Of a stretch of 53,568 bases of DNA, positions 21,957 through 29,571 are shown in pieces (position 1 is the first letter of the stretch; every line of letters begins with the position of its first letter). This DNA comes from Acidobacteriaceae bacterium (GTDB taxonomy: Bacteria; Acidobacteriota; Terriglobia; Terriglobales; Acidobacteriaceae). Location of the stretch: assembly GCA_003131315.1 (NCBI GenBank), contig PKUV01000013.1, positions 1-53,568 on the forward strand, written 5' to 3'. The notes under the pieces were generated by a model. That model saw nothing but the letters and a program-made list of their open reading frames with translations. It did not search any database and had not been told where the DNA came from. A program made the translations under genes and the position numbers.

Positions 21957-24167
21957 TTGCTGACGATAGAAATTGCCGGACGGAAGTTGGTCGGACTCGT
22001 CCTGTTCGGATTGCTTGTCCTGCTTTCCGCCGCGGTGGGCGCGGCCGCTGGGCTGCTTCTGGTCTACTCGACGGACCTGCCCCAGGTCGAAGAGCTCGAA
22101 CGTTACCGTCCCAGTTCCGTCACCGAACTCTATGACGGACAGGGCAGAGTCATCGGCACCTTCGCGCTACAGCGCCGCGTCATTGCCAACTATGACGATT
22201 ATCCGGAAGTTCTTCGCAATGCGCTGGTCTCGATCGAAGACAAAGATTTCTACCGGCACTCGGGCATCAACATCTGGCGCATTGTAGGCGCGGCGTATCG
22301 CGATATCGAATCCGGCGGGAAAGTGCAGGGAGCATCCACGCTCACCATGCAACTCGCCCGCAATCTATTTCTTTCTCCCGACCGCTCGTTTTATCGCAAG
22401 GTGCAGGAGGCGCTGCTCGCCATCCAGATCGAGCGCCGGTTCACCAAGCCGCAGATCTTCACGCTCTACGCCAACCAGATATTCCTGGGCCACGGCGCCT
22501 ACGGCTATGAGGCCGCCTCGCGATTCTATTTCAGCAAACCGGCCAAGCAACTAAAACTCGAAGAAGCCGCGCTCCTCGCGGGACTTCCCAAGGCGCCGCA
22601 ATATTACTCGCCGGTCAACCACCCGGAACGCGCCCTCAAGCGGCGCAATCTCGTGCTCAATGCCATGCTTGAGGACGGCAAGATCACCGCGGCCCAAGCG
22701 GCGGAAGCAAAGAGCAAGCCGATCGTGCTCGACTTGCAGAAAGATCCCAATTCGCTGGCTCCGCACTATGTGGAAGAAATCCGGCGCTACCTCGAAGCGA
22801 AGTATGGCAGCGACCAGGTTCACGAAAGCGGGCTGCGCGTTTACACCTCGCTCGATATGGATCTACAGAAGTCCGCGCGCCAAGCGCTGCTCGACGGCCT
22901 CGCCGCCTACGAGCGCCGGCATGGTTGGCACGGCAAACTCCTGAATGTAATTGCCCAGGGTCAAAAGCTCGACAAATACACAGATCCGGATTGGGATGAG
23001 GAGCCCGAAATCAACGGATACATGCACGCGCTGGTCACGCAAGTCTCGCCGGGCGCGGCCGAAGTCCGCTTCGGGCAATACACGGCCACTCTCTCGCAGG
23101 CTGATGTGTCTTGGACGAAACTCAAGCTCAAGCTTCCCGACATTCTCCATGCCGGCGACGTCGTCTACATCAAACTGCTCTCGCTCGATGCGGGCGGAAG
23201 ATCGCGCGTCAGCCTGGAGCAGGATTCAGGGGCTGAAGGAGCGCTCGTCGCCATCGATAACGCGACCGGAGAGATCAAGGCCATGGTCGGCGGCCGCGAT
23301 TTCCATCTCTCGAAATTCAACCGCGCCACGCAGGCTTTGCGCCAGGTCGGGTCGTCTTTCAAGCCCTACGTCTATACTGCCGTGATCGACCAGGGCGGCA
23401 GCCCCGACGACACCATCCTGGATGCGCCGGTAACTTTTCAAACTGCCTCCGGCCCCTATTCGCCGCACAACTACGACGACAAATTTGAGGGCACCATCAC
23501 GCTGCGGCGCGCTCTCGCCCAGTCCAGAAACATCCCCGCGCTCAAGCTGGCCGACCACATCGGCATTAAGACCGTGATCGACTATGCGCACCGCTTCGGC
23601 GTTACGTCAAACATTCCCGCATATCTTCCGGTGGCGCTGGGCTCGGCGGAAATCACGCCTATCGAGCAGACCTCAGCCTTCAGCGTGTTCCCCAACGACG
23701 GCGTGCGCGTCGCTCCGCGCTACATCACCAAGGTGACCGACTACGAGGGCCGCATTCTGGAAGAAGATTTTTCCGACATCAAAGACGTCGTCAGTTCGCG
23801 CACCGCACGCGTCATGACATCCATGCTGCGGGAGGTCGTGCTCCATGGCACAGCGGTCGCCGCCGCCAAAATGCCTTATCCGCTGGCGGGCAAGACGGGA
23901 ACCACCAACGATTTCACCGACGCCTGGTTCGTGGGCTTTTCTCCGTCGCTCACCTGCGGCGTCTGGATCGGCTACGACGAAAAAAAATCCCTCGGCGAGA
24001 AAGAGACCGGAGGCCACGCCGCGCTGCCAATCTGGATGCAGTTTATGAACGTCGCTCTGGCCGGCAAAGATCCCGGCGAATTTCAGCCTGTGCCGGGGAA
24101 TTCGGCCGTCGCGCAGAAAAAAGTCGACACGCCAGACGTCGCGCCCGGTGACGGCGAAACGCATTAA
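21957..24167 (+). CDS. mrcA: Class A penicillin-binding protein (PBP1A type)
   Basis: Bifunctional peptidoglycan synthase, 736 residues, anchored by one N-terminal helix (about residues 10-35). Glycosyltransferase (GT51) motifs are EDKDFYRHSGIN with the catalytic Glu, GASTLTMQLARNLFL, RKVQEALLAIQIE and YANQIFLGHGAYG. Transpeptidase motifs are SSFKPYVYT (SxxK), SRN and KTGTTNDFTDAWFVG (KTG). All are intact. The only start that fits is a TTG at 21957, because an in-frame TGA sits two codons upstream inside the repeat array; no ribosome-binding site is visible. The symbol reflects family, not proven orthology. Confidence 0.93.
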   Translation: MLTIEIAGRKLVGLVLFGLLVLLSAAVGAAAGLLLVYSTDLPQVEELERYRPSSVTELYDGQGRVIGTFALQRRVIANYDDYPEVLRNALVSIEDKDFYRHSGINIWRIVGAAYRDIESGGKVQGASTLTMQLARNLFLSPDRSFYRKVQEALLAIQIERRFTKPQIFTLYANQIFLGHGAYGYEAASRFYFSKPAKQLKLEEAALLAGLPKAPQYYSPVNHPERALKRRNLVLNAMLEDGKITAAQAAEAKSKPIVLDLQKDPNSLAPHYVEEIRRYLEAKYGSDQVHESGLRVYTSLDMDLQKSARQALLDGLAAYERRHGWHGKLLNVIAQGQKLDKYTDPDWDEEPEINGYMHALVTQVSPGAAEVRFGQYTATLSQADVSWTKLKLKLPDILHAGDVVYIKLLSLDAGGRSRVSLEQDSGAEGALVAIDNATGEIKAMVGGRDFHLSKFNRATQALRQVGSSFKPYVYTAVIDQGGSPDDTILDAPVTFQTASGPYSPHNYDDKFEGTITLRRALAQSRNIPALKLADHIGIKTVIDYAHRFGVTSNIPAYLPVALGSAEITPIEQTSAFSVFPNDGVRVAPRYITKVTDYEGRILEEDFSDIKDVVSSRTARVMTSMLREVVLHGTAVAAAKMPYPLAGKTGTTNDFTDAWFVGFSPSLTCGVWIGYDEKKSLGEKETGGHAALPIWMQFMNVALAGKDPGEFQPVPGNSAVAQKKVDTPDVAPGDGETH

Positions 24168-24186
24168 CGAAAGAGGCACCTGATTT

Positions 24187-24267
24187 CCTGTAGAGACGCG
24201 GCTTGCCCCGTCTCTACAGGCGGAAGAAATTTTCGCATCGCTAAGCGATACCCCGATACGAACCTCA
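24187..24267. repeat. Palindromic elements after PBP1A (two families)
   Basis: GTAGAGACGCGGCTTGCC/CCGTCTCTAC hairpin at 24189-24219, then GCATCGCTAAGCGATACCCCGATACGAACC at 24236-24266. The second is a copy of the element also found at 28141-28212, 33826-33901 and, inverted, 51957-51985. Confidence 0.65.
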
Positions 24268-25467
24268 CCAGAGCAACTTCCGCATCAGTCGGCCAATGCG
24301 CACGAATCGATAAAGAGGAAAAAGTGCTTCCGGCAATCGCACCGCCGCAATATCTCCCGCGCCCGGCGTCCAGACCAGCCGCCAGAGATATCGCAAACGG
24401 TCGCCGCGTCGCTCACGCAGTTTCAGGATCAGCCGGAAGTATTCCGTGGATTCGAAATCATAGGCCGCACCGCGAGCGAGACGCTCGGCGAATTCGCTGC
24501 CGAGAGCGGGCACCCGAGGATCGGCCGCAATCATTTCCTCCGCGGGTTTGGAAAGCTCCGCTCGAAGCACGTTCTTCACCAGCCAGAAACTTACGCCGAG
24601 AATACGAGCGATTCCCAGGGCGCGCGCTTGGGAAAACACCAGCGAGTAGTCGATGGTCTCGGTTCGCAAAGTCTCCGCAATGTCCGAAAGCCAGATCAGC
24701 CGCGTCCAAAGATGCTTGGCGGCGTGCAGGCACAGCACCAGCAGCGAATCAACGGGAGACAGGCAAGGCACTTCGCACCCGCCCGCAACTGTGCGGCCGG
24801 CGCGCGCCAGCAGATCCTCCAGGCCCAGATCAACCGCATAGAAATGCGGCAGCAACGCCCACTGCAGTTCGACCAGGTGCTTGCCCGCTGTGCTATCAAA
24901 CGAGCGCTCGTAGCCTGTCCGCAGCCACAATCGCTCGACGGCCGAGGTAAGGTCCGCGGAAGGGCGATATCCGATTTCAGCAAGAGCCTGCTTCGCTGGC
25001 TCGAAGGCCGCGGGAGAGATCAGGAAGTCGAGATCCGAAAAACTTCGCAGTCCCAGATCGAGGTAAAGCGATTGCGCCAGCACCGGCCCTTTGTACGGGA
25101 GAGCCCGCAACTGCCTGTGCTCGAAGTGCTGCATGATGCGCGCCAGTTCGACGGTGAACCATAAGCTGCGCCGCAGGTTCGCTTCGTACGCAGATCGCAG
25201 TGAGCGCTCGATTTCCGGCGGAAGCCCGCGACCATGTTCGACGCGAGCATGTTCGATCAGGTTGCGCGCCGCGAGCGGAAGAACTCCATGGTGCTCAGCG
25301 AGGCGAAGGAGTTCGCTCCAGTCGAGCGTTGAGAGATTCCAATTCGCAATGCGATCGAGGCGCTCCGGAGCCAGCTCCGTGCCGGCTAACGTGCACAGGA
25401 GCACGAATTCATCGTCTTTTTGTGGCGCAGTGCTCGACATGGGAGACTGAGGCAAGAGTTCGGTCAT
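24265..25467 (-). CDS. Nucleotidyltransferase-fold protein of RiPP-cluster type
   Basis: 400-residue protein resembling the uncharacterised nucleotidyltransferase family (PF14907-like). The key segment is RALPYKGPVLAQSLYLDLG followed by RSFSDLDFLI, where the D-x-D pair matches the metal-binding motif of the polymerase-beta fold. Two further helical regions carry conserved His-Trp pairs such as CLHAAKHLW. This family is often found beside PqqD-like and lasso- or radical-SAM peptide genes. Here it is divergent from the ABC exporter of the cluster. The substrate is unknown; modification of the peptide by nucleotidyl transfer is inference. Confidence 0.75.
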   Translation of the reverse strand: MTELLPQSPMSSTAPQKDDEFVLLCTLAGTELAPERLDRIANWNLSTLDWSELLRLAEHHGVLPLAARNLIEHARVEHGRGLPPEIERSLRSAYEANLRRSLWFTVELARIMQHFEHRQLRALPYKGPVLAQSLYLDLGLRSFSDLDFLISPAAFEPAKQALAEIGYRPSADLTSAVERLWLRTGYERSFDSTAGKHLVELQWALLPHFYAVDLGLEDLLARAGRTVAGGCEVPCLSPVDSLLVLCLHAAKHLWTRLIWLSDIAETLRTETIDYSLVFSQARALGIARILGVSFWLVKNVLRAELSKPAEEMIAADPRVPALGSEFAERLARGAAYDFESTEYFRLILKLRERRGDRLRYLWRLVWTPGAGDIAAVRLPEALFPLYRFVRIGRLMRKLLW

Positions 25468-25554
25468 GGAAATTCAGCATCTCGAGGCGCGTCAATGTTA
25501 GAGCATGTGCGGGCTGCCTAAACAGCTTACGGAAAAGGTACTCTCTGCGCGGCA

Positions 25555-25738
25555 GTCTGACCGCAGCGGCTAAAGCCGGTGCTGAAGAAAGCCCGTTATC
25601 GCAGCGCTAAAGCGCTGCGCCACCCAAAATCAATAGGGATCGCGAATCGCCACTATAATACAGAGTCTTCGGTGCGCGTCCGAACCTCGGTTCGCTATTC
25701 GCTGTTCGCGCTTTCGCAATTCGTCGTTCGCTATTTCA
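25555..25738. repeat. Palindromes and GTTCGC words in the divergent gap
   Basis: GCAGCGGCTAAAGCCG-like and GCAGCGCTAAAGCGCTGC hairpins at 25560-25615, then one-armed GTTCGCTATTCGCTGTTCGC words at 25688-25735. They fill the 276-bp gap between the divergent nucleotidyltransferase and ABC genes. Confidence 0.6.
25654..25659 (+). promoter_or_regulatory. Consensus -10 box before the ABC transporter genes
   Basis: TATAAT, about 85 bases before the ABC ATPase start. The -35 region at the right distance (CAATAG) is poor, so an activator or weak promoter is possible. Confidence 0.35.
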
Positions 25739-25743
25739 CTGTC

Positions 25744-26529
25744 ATGGACCAAGTCGTCTTCGAATCCGTCCGCAAGATCTTTCGTCATCGTCCGGCGCTG
25801 TTCAACTGGCTTGGACGGGAGCGGGGCGGCGAAACCATTGCTTTGAAAGACGTTTCTTTTTCGGCAGCGCGCTCGGAGGTCTTGGTGCTGCTCGGCCCGA
25901 ACGGCAGCGGAAAAACCACGGCCCTCAAGTTGATCTCTACCATGCTCCTGCCCGATGCTGGGTCGGTACGAGTGGGCGGCTTCGATGCGCGGCGCGATGC
26001 CGGTGCAGTCCGGCGGCAAGTCGGCATCGCCGTGGCCGCGGAGCGCTCGTTCTTCCCTCGTCTCTCGGCTCGTGAGAACCTCGATTTCTTTGCCGCCCTC
26101 GACGAAGTCTCCCGCAGCGAGCGAGCACATCGGATCAAAGAGGTTCTCCGCGATACCGGCCTCGAAGAGCAGGCCGACACGCTGGTCATGAAGTTCTCCA
26201 GCGGCATGTACCAGCGGCTGGGGATCGCGCGCGCCCTGGTGAAGCGCCCCAGCGTGCTTTTGCTCGACGAACCGACGCGCAGCCTCGACGCCGCCACCAC
26301 GGCACACTTCTGGGCCACGATCCGTGCCCTGGCGCGGCAAGAGACCACGGTTCTGCTCGCCACCCACAACTTCGCGGAAGCGGCCGCCGTTGCAGATCGC
26401 CTGCTCCTGCTGCATCGCGGCGAATTGCTCGCCGACCGCTCCGTGGGTGACGGCGAAAGCGCGGACGCACTGCGCTCTTTCTACTTTCGCATGACCGGCG
26501 AGATCGATGAGGCGATTTGTAATTGGTAA
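25744..26529 (+). CDS. ABC transporter ATP-binding protein (exporter of the peptide cluster)
   Basis: Cytoplasmic ATPase subunit, 261 residues from the ATG at 25744. Walker A is GPNGSGKTT, the signature is SSGMYQRLGIARALV, Walker B is VLLLDEPTRSLD, and the H-loop is LLATHN. All residues needed for ATP hydrolysis are present. An unusual N-terminal segment, KIFRHRPALFNWLGRERGGE, precedes the first strand, as in ABC-2 exporters of the sugar/peptide export type. It is followed by its permease gene at 26612, and with the downstream precursor and maturation genes it is the likely exporter of the modified peptide. No clear ribosome-binding site. Confidence 0.9.
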   Translation: MDQVVFESVRKIFRHRPALFNWLGRERGGETIALKDVSFSAARSEVLVLLGPNGSGKTTALKLISTMLLPDAGSVRVGGFDARRDAGAVRRQVGIAVAAERSFFPRLSARENLDFFAALDEVSRSERAHRIKEVLRDTGLEEQADTLVMKFSSGMYQRLGIARALVKRPSVLLLDEPTRSLDAATTAHFWATIRALARQETTVLLATHNFAEAAAVADRLLLLHRGELLADRSVGDGESADALRSFYFRMTGEIDEAICNW

Positions 26530-26607
26530 TTTGTAATTGGTAATTTCGAACCAGGCGCTCTGAGCGATATATTCAGAAACACAATTACCAATTACAAATC
26601 ACAAATT
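26515..26607. repeat. Word-repeat palindrome (AATTGGTAATTTGT type)
   Basis: Left arm 26515-26546 repeats TTTGTAATTGGTAA; right arm 26582-26607 carries CAATTACCAATTACAAATC. It spans the gap between the ABC ATPase and permease genes and is far more AT-rich than its surroundings. A mixed relative lies at 48228-48290. Confidence 0.8.
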
Positions 26608-26611
26608 TCTT

Positions 26612-27412
26612 ATGACCTCGACTCTCGACAAGCTCTTCGCCATCCTGCGGCGCGATCTGCTCACGGCCATCCGCCACCGCAGCGGTTTCGTCGTTCAGCT
26701 GGTCGGAGTGTTCACCGAATTGGCGGCTTTTTATTTTCTGTCCCGCGCCATCGGTCCCGGCTTTCGTCCCGGTGGCGTCGAGTACTTCCCCTTCCTTCTG
26801 GTGGGCACTGGCGTCTACACGTTCTTCGTAATGAGCGCGCAAGCCTTCCTGAGCGCGGTGCAGGAAGCACAGCAGACGGGAACGCTGGAAGTGCTTATGA
26901 CGACCTCCACCGCCCCGGCCGAGCTCGTCATCCTCAGCTCCATTTCCGCGTTTGCCGGAAACCTGGTCAATCTGCTGGTCTATCTTTTCGCGGGGGTGGC
27001 AGTTTTCCGGGCATCGATTCATGCCAACTTTCTCTCGTGCGCGGCAGTATTGATTTTTTCTCTGGCGATCGCCTTGGCCCTGGGGATCGCCGCGGCAACG
27101 CTTCAGGTTGCGTTCCAGAAAGGCTCGGCTCTGCTGTGGCTGCTCGGTTCCGGACTCTGGTTTCTGAGCGGAACCATGTTCCCGATCCAGAGCTTGCCCC
27201 GCCCGCTGGAGCTTCTCGCTCGCGCGGTTCCTCTCACTTACGCCATCGATGGAATGCGCCGGGCGCTGCTGGAAGGGCAGCCCATGACGGCGATGGCTCC
27301 CACACTGGCCGTCCTGGCCGGTTTTAGCGTGGTCCTGCTTCCGCTCGCGCTCGCCGGCCTGTCGCTAAGTTTGCGGCGGGCGCGGCAGGACGGAACCCTC
27401 TCATTTTATTGA
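26612..27412 (+). CDS. ABC-2 type transporter permease
   Basis: Integral membrane subunit of the exporter, 266 residues, six predicted hydrophobic segments. After a cytoplasmic N-terminus (LFAILRRDLLTAIRHRSGF) come the first helix and the ABC-2 coupling region TGTLEVLMTTSTAP. The end segment SGTMFPIQSLPRPLELLARAVPLTYAIDGMRRALL is a hallmark of ABC-2 permeases. The gene follows the ATPase gene on the same strand. Export of the 27545-27727 peptide product is inferred from position only. Confidence 0.9.
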   Translation: MTSTLDKLFAILRRDLLTAIRHRSGFVVQLVGVFTELAAFYFLSRAIGPGFRPGGVEYFPFLLVGTGVYTFFVMSAQAFLSAVQEAQQTGTLEVLMTTSTAPAELVILSSISAFAGNLVNLLVYLFAGVAVFRASIHANFLSCAAVLIFSLAIALALGIAAATLQVAFQKGSALLWLLGSGLWFLSGTMFPIQSLPRPLELLARAVPLTYAIDGMRRALLEGQPMTAMAPTLAVLAGFSVVLLPLALAGLSLSLRRARQDGTLSFY

Positions 27413-27452
27413 GGATGTTGATTCGCTTTCTCCGGATTGCGGCCAAGTCATA

Positions 27453-27482
27453 TTGGCACTGGGGAAAGCCGTGTAGTACACT
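27453..27482 (+). promoter_or_regulatory. Promoter of the precursor-peptide gene with palindrome
   Basis: TTGGCA (27453-27458), 18-base spacer, TACACT (27477-27482). The arms GTGTA and TACAC around one base (27471-27481) overlap the -10 and could be a repressor site. Predicted start near 27489, about 55 bases before the peptide ATG. Confidence 0.45.
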
Positions 27483-27544
27483 GCCCTTACTCTTATCAAA
27501 ACTGGGGGATAAGTCAGCTGTTTGACCAACTGGCTTGACCAACT

Positions 27545-27727
27545 ATGAACGACAATAGAACCACTCGCGAGAAGCCTCAGCAACCGGGCAACGCGAGTAA
27601 AGAGAAGAAGCTTTACCAGAAGCCGGCATTCCGCTACGAACGAGTTTTCGAGACGCTCGCTCTATCTTGCGGCAAGGTCGTCGTCACCCAAGGCACATGT
27701 CAGGGGGCCTCGCGAAAAACTTCCTGA
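27545..27727 (+). CDS. Putative RiPP precursor peptide, 60 residues
   Basis: Small gene placed between the exporter and maturation genes, with its own promoter. The charged leader (residues 1-30) contains the KLYQKPAFRYE segment, similar in style to YxKP leaders bound by PqqD-like chaperones. The C-terminal part has two cysteines, C42 and C52, in LALSCGKVVV and TQGTCQGAS, followed by a basic RKTS end. I propose residues from about 38 as the core, with Cys and neighbouring residues as targets of the radical-SAM enzyme. Its last 31 bases overlap the start of the next gene if that gene begins at 27697. No family is recognised with certainty. Confidence 0.65.
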   Translation: MNDNRTTREKPQQPGNASKEKKLYQKPAFRYERVFETLALSCGKVVVTQGTCQGASRKTS

Positions 27728-28449
27728 CGCTGGAAAACACCCCGAGTTCGCCGCGCTCGAATTGGAGCGCGGTACGCTCAGATTTGGTGGCGGACGCTTT
27801 GCGTCGCAGCGGTCGTTTGCGGGTGCGTCTGCGGGTTCACGGGGAAATTCACGGCGAAAGCATGCTGCCCACTCTTTGGCCGGGCGATGTGGTCGAGATC
27901 GAAAGCTGCTTGCTCGAAGACATCCGGCCCGGCGAGATCGTGCTCGCCCGGCGTGACGACCGCCTCGTCCTACATCGCCTCGTCGCTCCCTGCACAGCGA
28001 ATGGTTTCCTGCTGCGCGGCGATTCCGTGCCTGGTCCTGATCCTCTGTTCCCTCCCGAAGCATTGCTGGGGCGGCTTGTGCGCGGCGCTGACGAAGGGCG
28101 AGCCGCGTCTGCACGGGCTGCGGAAAAAGTCGCCTTTCGATGCCCAGCCCCTAAAGGGGCATCTGATTTCGAAGAAGTTACGGTATCGCTAAAGCGATAC
28201 CCTGATACGAACCGGAGTTTTTCCGCAGCCTGTACTGCCGCTCTGCGCCCTGGATTTGGCGAGAAGTGGTTCGGCGTGAAATGGTCTCGCGCGCTGGGAA
28301 TGCTGCTCTGTCATTGCGGCATGGCGCGCCGTCTTGCTCTGAAACTTCATAGCCGCTGGAAGGCATCGGCGCGCGAACTGCGAAACCCTGAACACGGTGC
28401 GGAGATAAGTTCCGCAGAGCTGGGTTCTGCAGAGCGGGGAGCGTTGTGA
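27697..28449 (+). CDS. S26-like signal peptidase with Ser/His dyad (peptide cluster)
   Basis: About 250 residues from the ATG at 27697; GTG/TTG codons at 27787-27790 are alternative starts. VHGEIHGESMLPTLWPGDVV holds the nucleophile (Ser55), and VLHRLV (His93) replaces the Lys of ordinary bacterial leader peptidase, as in the SipW/ER type. RGDSVPGPDP completes the S24/S26 fold. No transmembrane anchor is seen, so it may act in the cytoplasm on the precursor. A 115-bp palindromic element is inserted in frame at 28116-28230, adding roughly 38 unrelated residues. After it the sequence returns to a helical ARRLALKLHSRW tail. The stop overlaps the next ATG. Confidence 0.75.
   Translation: MSGGLAKNFLTLENTPSSPRSNWSAVRSDLVADALRRSGRLRVRLRVHGEIHGESMLPTLWPGDVVEIESCLLEDIRPGEIVLARRDDRLVLHRLVAPCTANGFLLRGDSVPGPDPLFPPEALLGRLVRGADEGRAASARAAEKVAFRCPAPKGASDFEEVTVSLKRYPDTNRSFSAACTAALRPGFGEKWFGVKWSRALGMLLCHCGMARRLALKLHSRWKASARELRNPEHGAEISSAELGSAERGAL
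28116..28230. repeat. Palindromic MITE-like element inside the peptidase gene
   Basis: 13-bp perfect terminal inverted repeats, GGCTGCGGAAAAA at 28116-28128 and its complement at 28218-28230. They enclose two inner hairpins: GCCCAGCCCCTAAAGGGGC-like near 28142-28162, and GGTATCGCTAAAGCGATACC near 28182-28203. The inner part is the same element as at 33826-33901. Confidence 0.8.
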
Positions 28450-29270
28450 TGGCCGCGCCCCGAAAAGTCGCGTGTGTCGAGATCGGAGGGATTCCGATTG
28501 CTTTGTCCACCTGTGACGAGGGCTTTCTCGATCTGCTGCGCCAGCGCTATGACGGGTTCCTGAGTTCTTCGCGTCCCGAGTTTGAGCTGGAGTTTGATCT
28601 CACGAGCACGGGACCGGTTTCCGATGACGACGTTCGGGTGCGCCGCGAAGGTGACGAGTGGCTCATCGAGCGCGGAGACTTCCACGCCCGCTGGGACCCA
28701 CGCACCGGACGAGGCAGCGTGCGGCAAAATGCCAACCCGTATTCCCTCGATTCGGTGCTACGCATTCTGCACAGCCTGATTCTTGCCGAGCGCGGCGGAT
28801 TCCTGCTGCACGCCGCCAGCGCGATTTGCGATGGACGGGCTTATCTGTTCTCGGGGGTATCGGGCGCGGGCAAAACCACGATGACGCGGCTGGCGCCGGC
28901 GGACATCACCCTGCTTACCGACGAAATTTCCTACCTGCGCCCGGGCGCCGACGGGTACGCGGCATTCGGTACTCCTTTCGCCGGAGAGCTGGCCAAGGCC
29001 GGTGAGAACTGCACAGCTCCGGTCTCCGCTCTGTTTTTTCTGGAAAAGGGTCCGGAGAACCGCGTCGATGAGTTGTCGTCCGCCGAGGCCGTCCGCCGCC
29101 TGATGCGCAATATTCTGTTCTTCGCCGAGGACCAGGGCCTGGTGGAAAAGCTTCTCGCCACCGCTTGCGATTTCGTCGGCAGGGTTCCCATTCGCCGCCT
29201 GACGTTCTATCCTGATGCCAGGGTGTGGGAGCAAATCCGTAACTTCCAGGGGGTGCCAGAGCATGCCTGA
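28449..29270 (+). CDS. HPr-kinase-like P-loop ATPase of the peptide cluster
   Basis: 273 residues from the ATG at 28449, which overlaps the previous stop (TGATG). The P-loop SGVSGAGKTT near residue 137 follows GGFLLHAASAIC, the usual context in HPr kinase/phosphorylase C-domain relatives, and LLTDEISYL supplies the acidic Walker-B-like segment. The N-terminal 110 residues are beta-rich and unlike HPr kinase. Such HprK-like proteins are known in lasso-peptide and other RiPP clusters, some acting as peptide kinases. Phosphorylation of the precursor is thus one possible role. Its stop overlaps the PqqD-like gene by eight bases. Confidence 0.78.
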   Translation: MAAPRKVACVEIGGIPIALSTCDEGFLDLLRQRYDGFLSSSRPEFELEFDLTSTGPVSDDDVRVRREGDEWLIERGDFHARWDPRTGRGSVRQNANPYSLDSVLRILHSLILAERGGFLLHAASAICDGRAYLFSGVSGAGKTTMTRLAPADITLLTDEISYLRPGADGYAAFGTPFAGELAKAGENCTAPVSALFFLEKGPENRVDELSSAEAVRRLMRNILFFAEDQGLVEKLLATACDFVGRVPIRRLTFYPDARVWEQIRNFQGVPEHA

Positions 29271-29571
29271 AGATTGCATTTACATTGCGCGCAGTTCTGC
29301 CATTGCCGCCCGCGCGCTGGCTGGCGAAATGATGGTCATGAATTCGGCCGATTCGACGTTCTTCACGCTGAACGAGGTCGCAACCGCCATTTTCCAGGCT
29401 GCCGACGGCCACACTCCTCTGCGGGAGATTGTCCGCGACCGAATCTGCGAGCAGTTTGATGTCGATTCCGAACAGGCCCAGGCAGACGCCGAGCAGTTCG
29501 TCGCCGAGCTTTCCAGCCATGGAATTCTTCTCGTTTCGAATCAACCGCTGGCCCCGGAGGCTCCCCGATGA
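29263..29571 (+). CDS. PqqD-family peptide chaperone
   Basis: 102 residues starting at the ATG at 29263 (MPEDCIYIARSS), eight bases inside the end of the HprK-like gene. The sequence MMVMNSADSTFFTLNEVATAIFQAADGHTPLREIVRDRI is the RRE (RiPP recognition element) winged-helix pattern of PqqD relatives, which bind the leader of the precursor and present it to the modifying enzyme. DSEQAQADAEQFVAELSSHGILL ends the domain. Its stop overlaps the radical-SAM start by four bases, so the pair is translationally coupled, as expected for a working RRE-enzyme couple. Confidence 0.88.
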   Translation: MPEDCIYIARSSAIAARALAGEMMVMNSADSTFFTLNEVATAIFQAADGHTPLREIVRDRICEQFDVDSEQAQADAEQFVAELSSHGILLVSNQPLAPEAPR

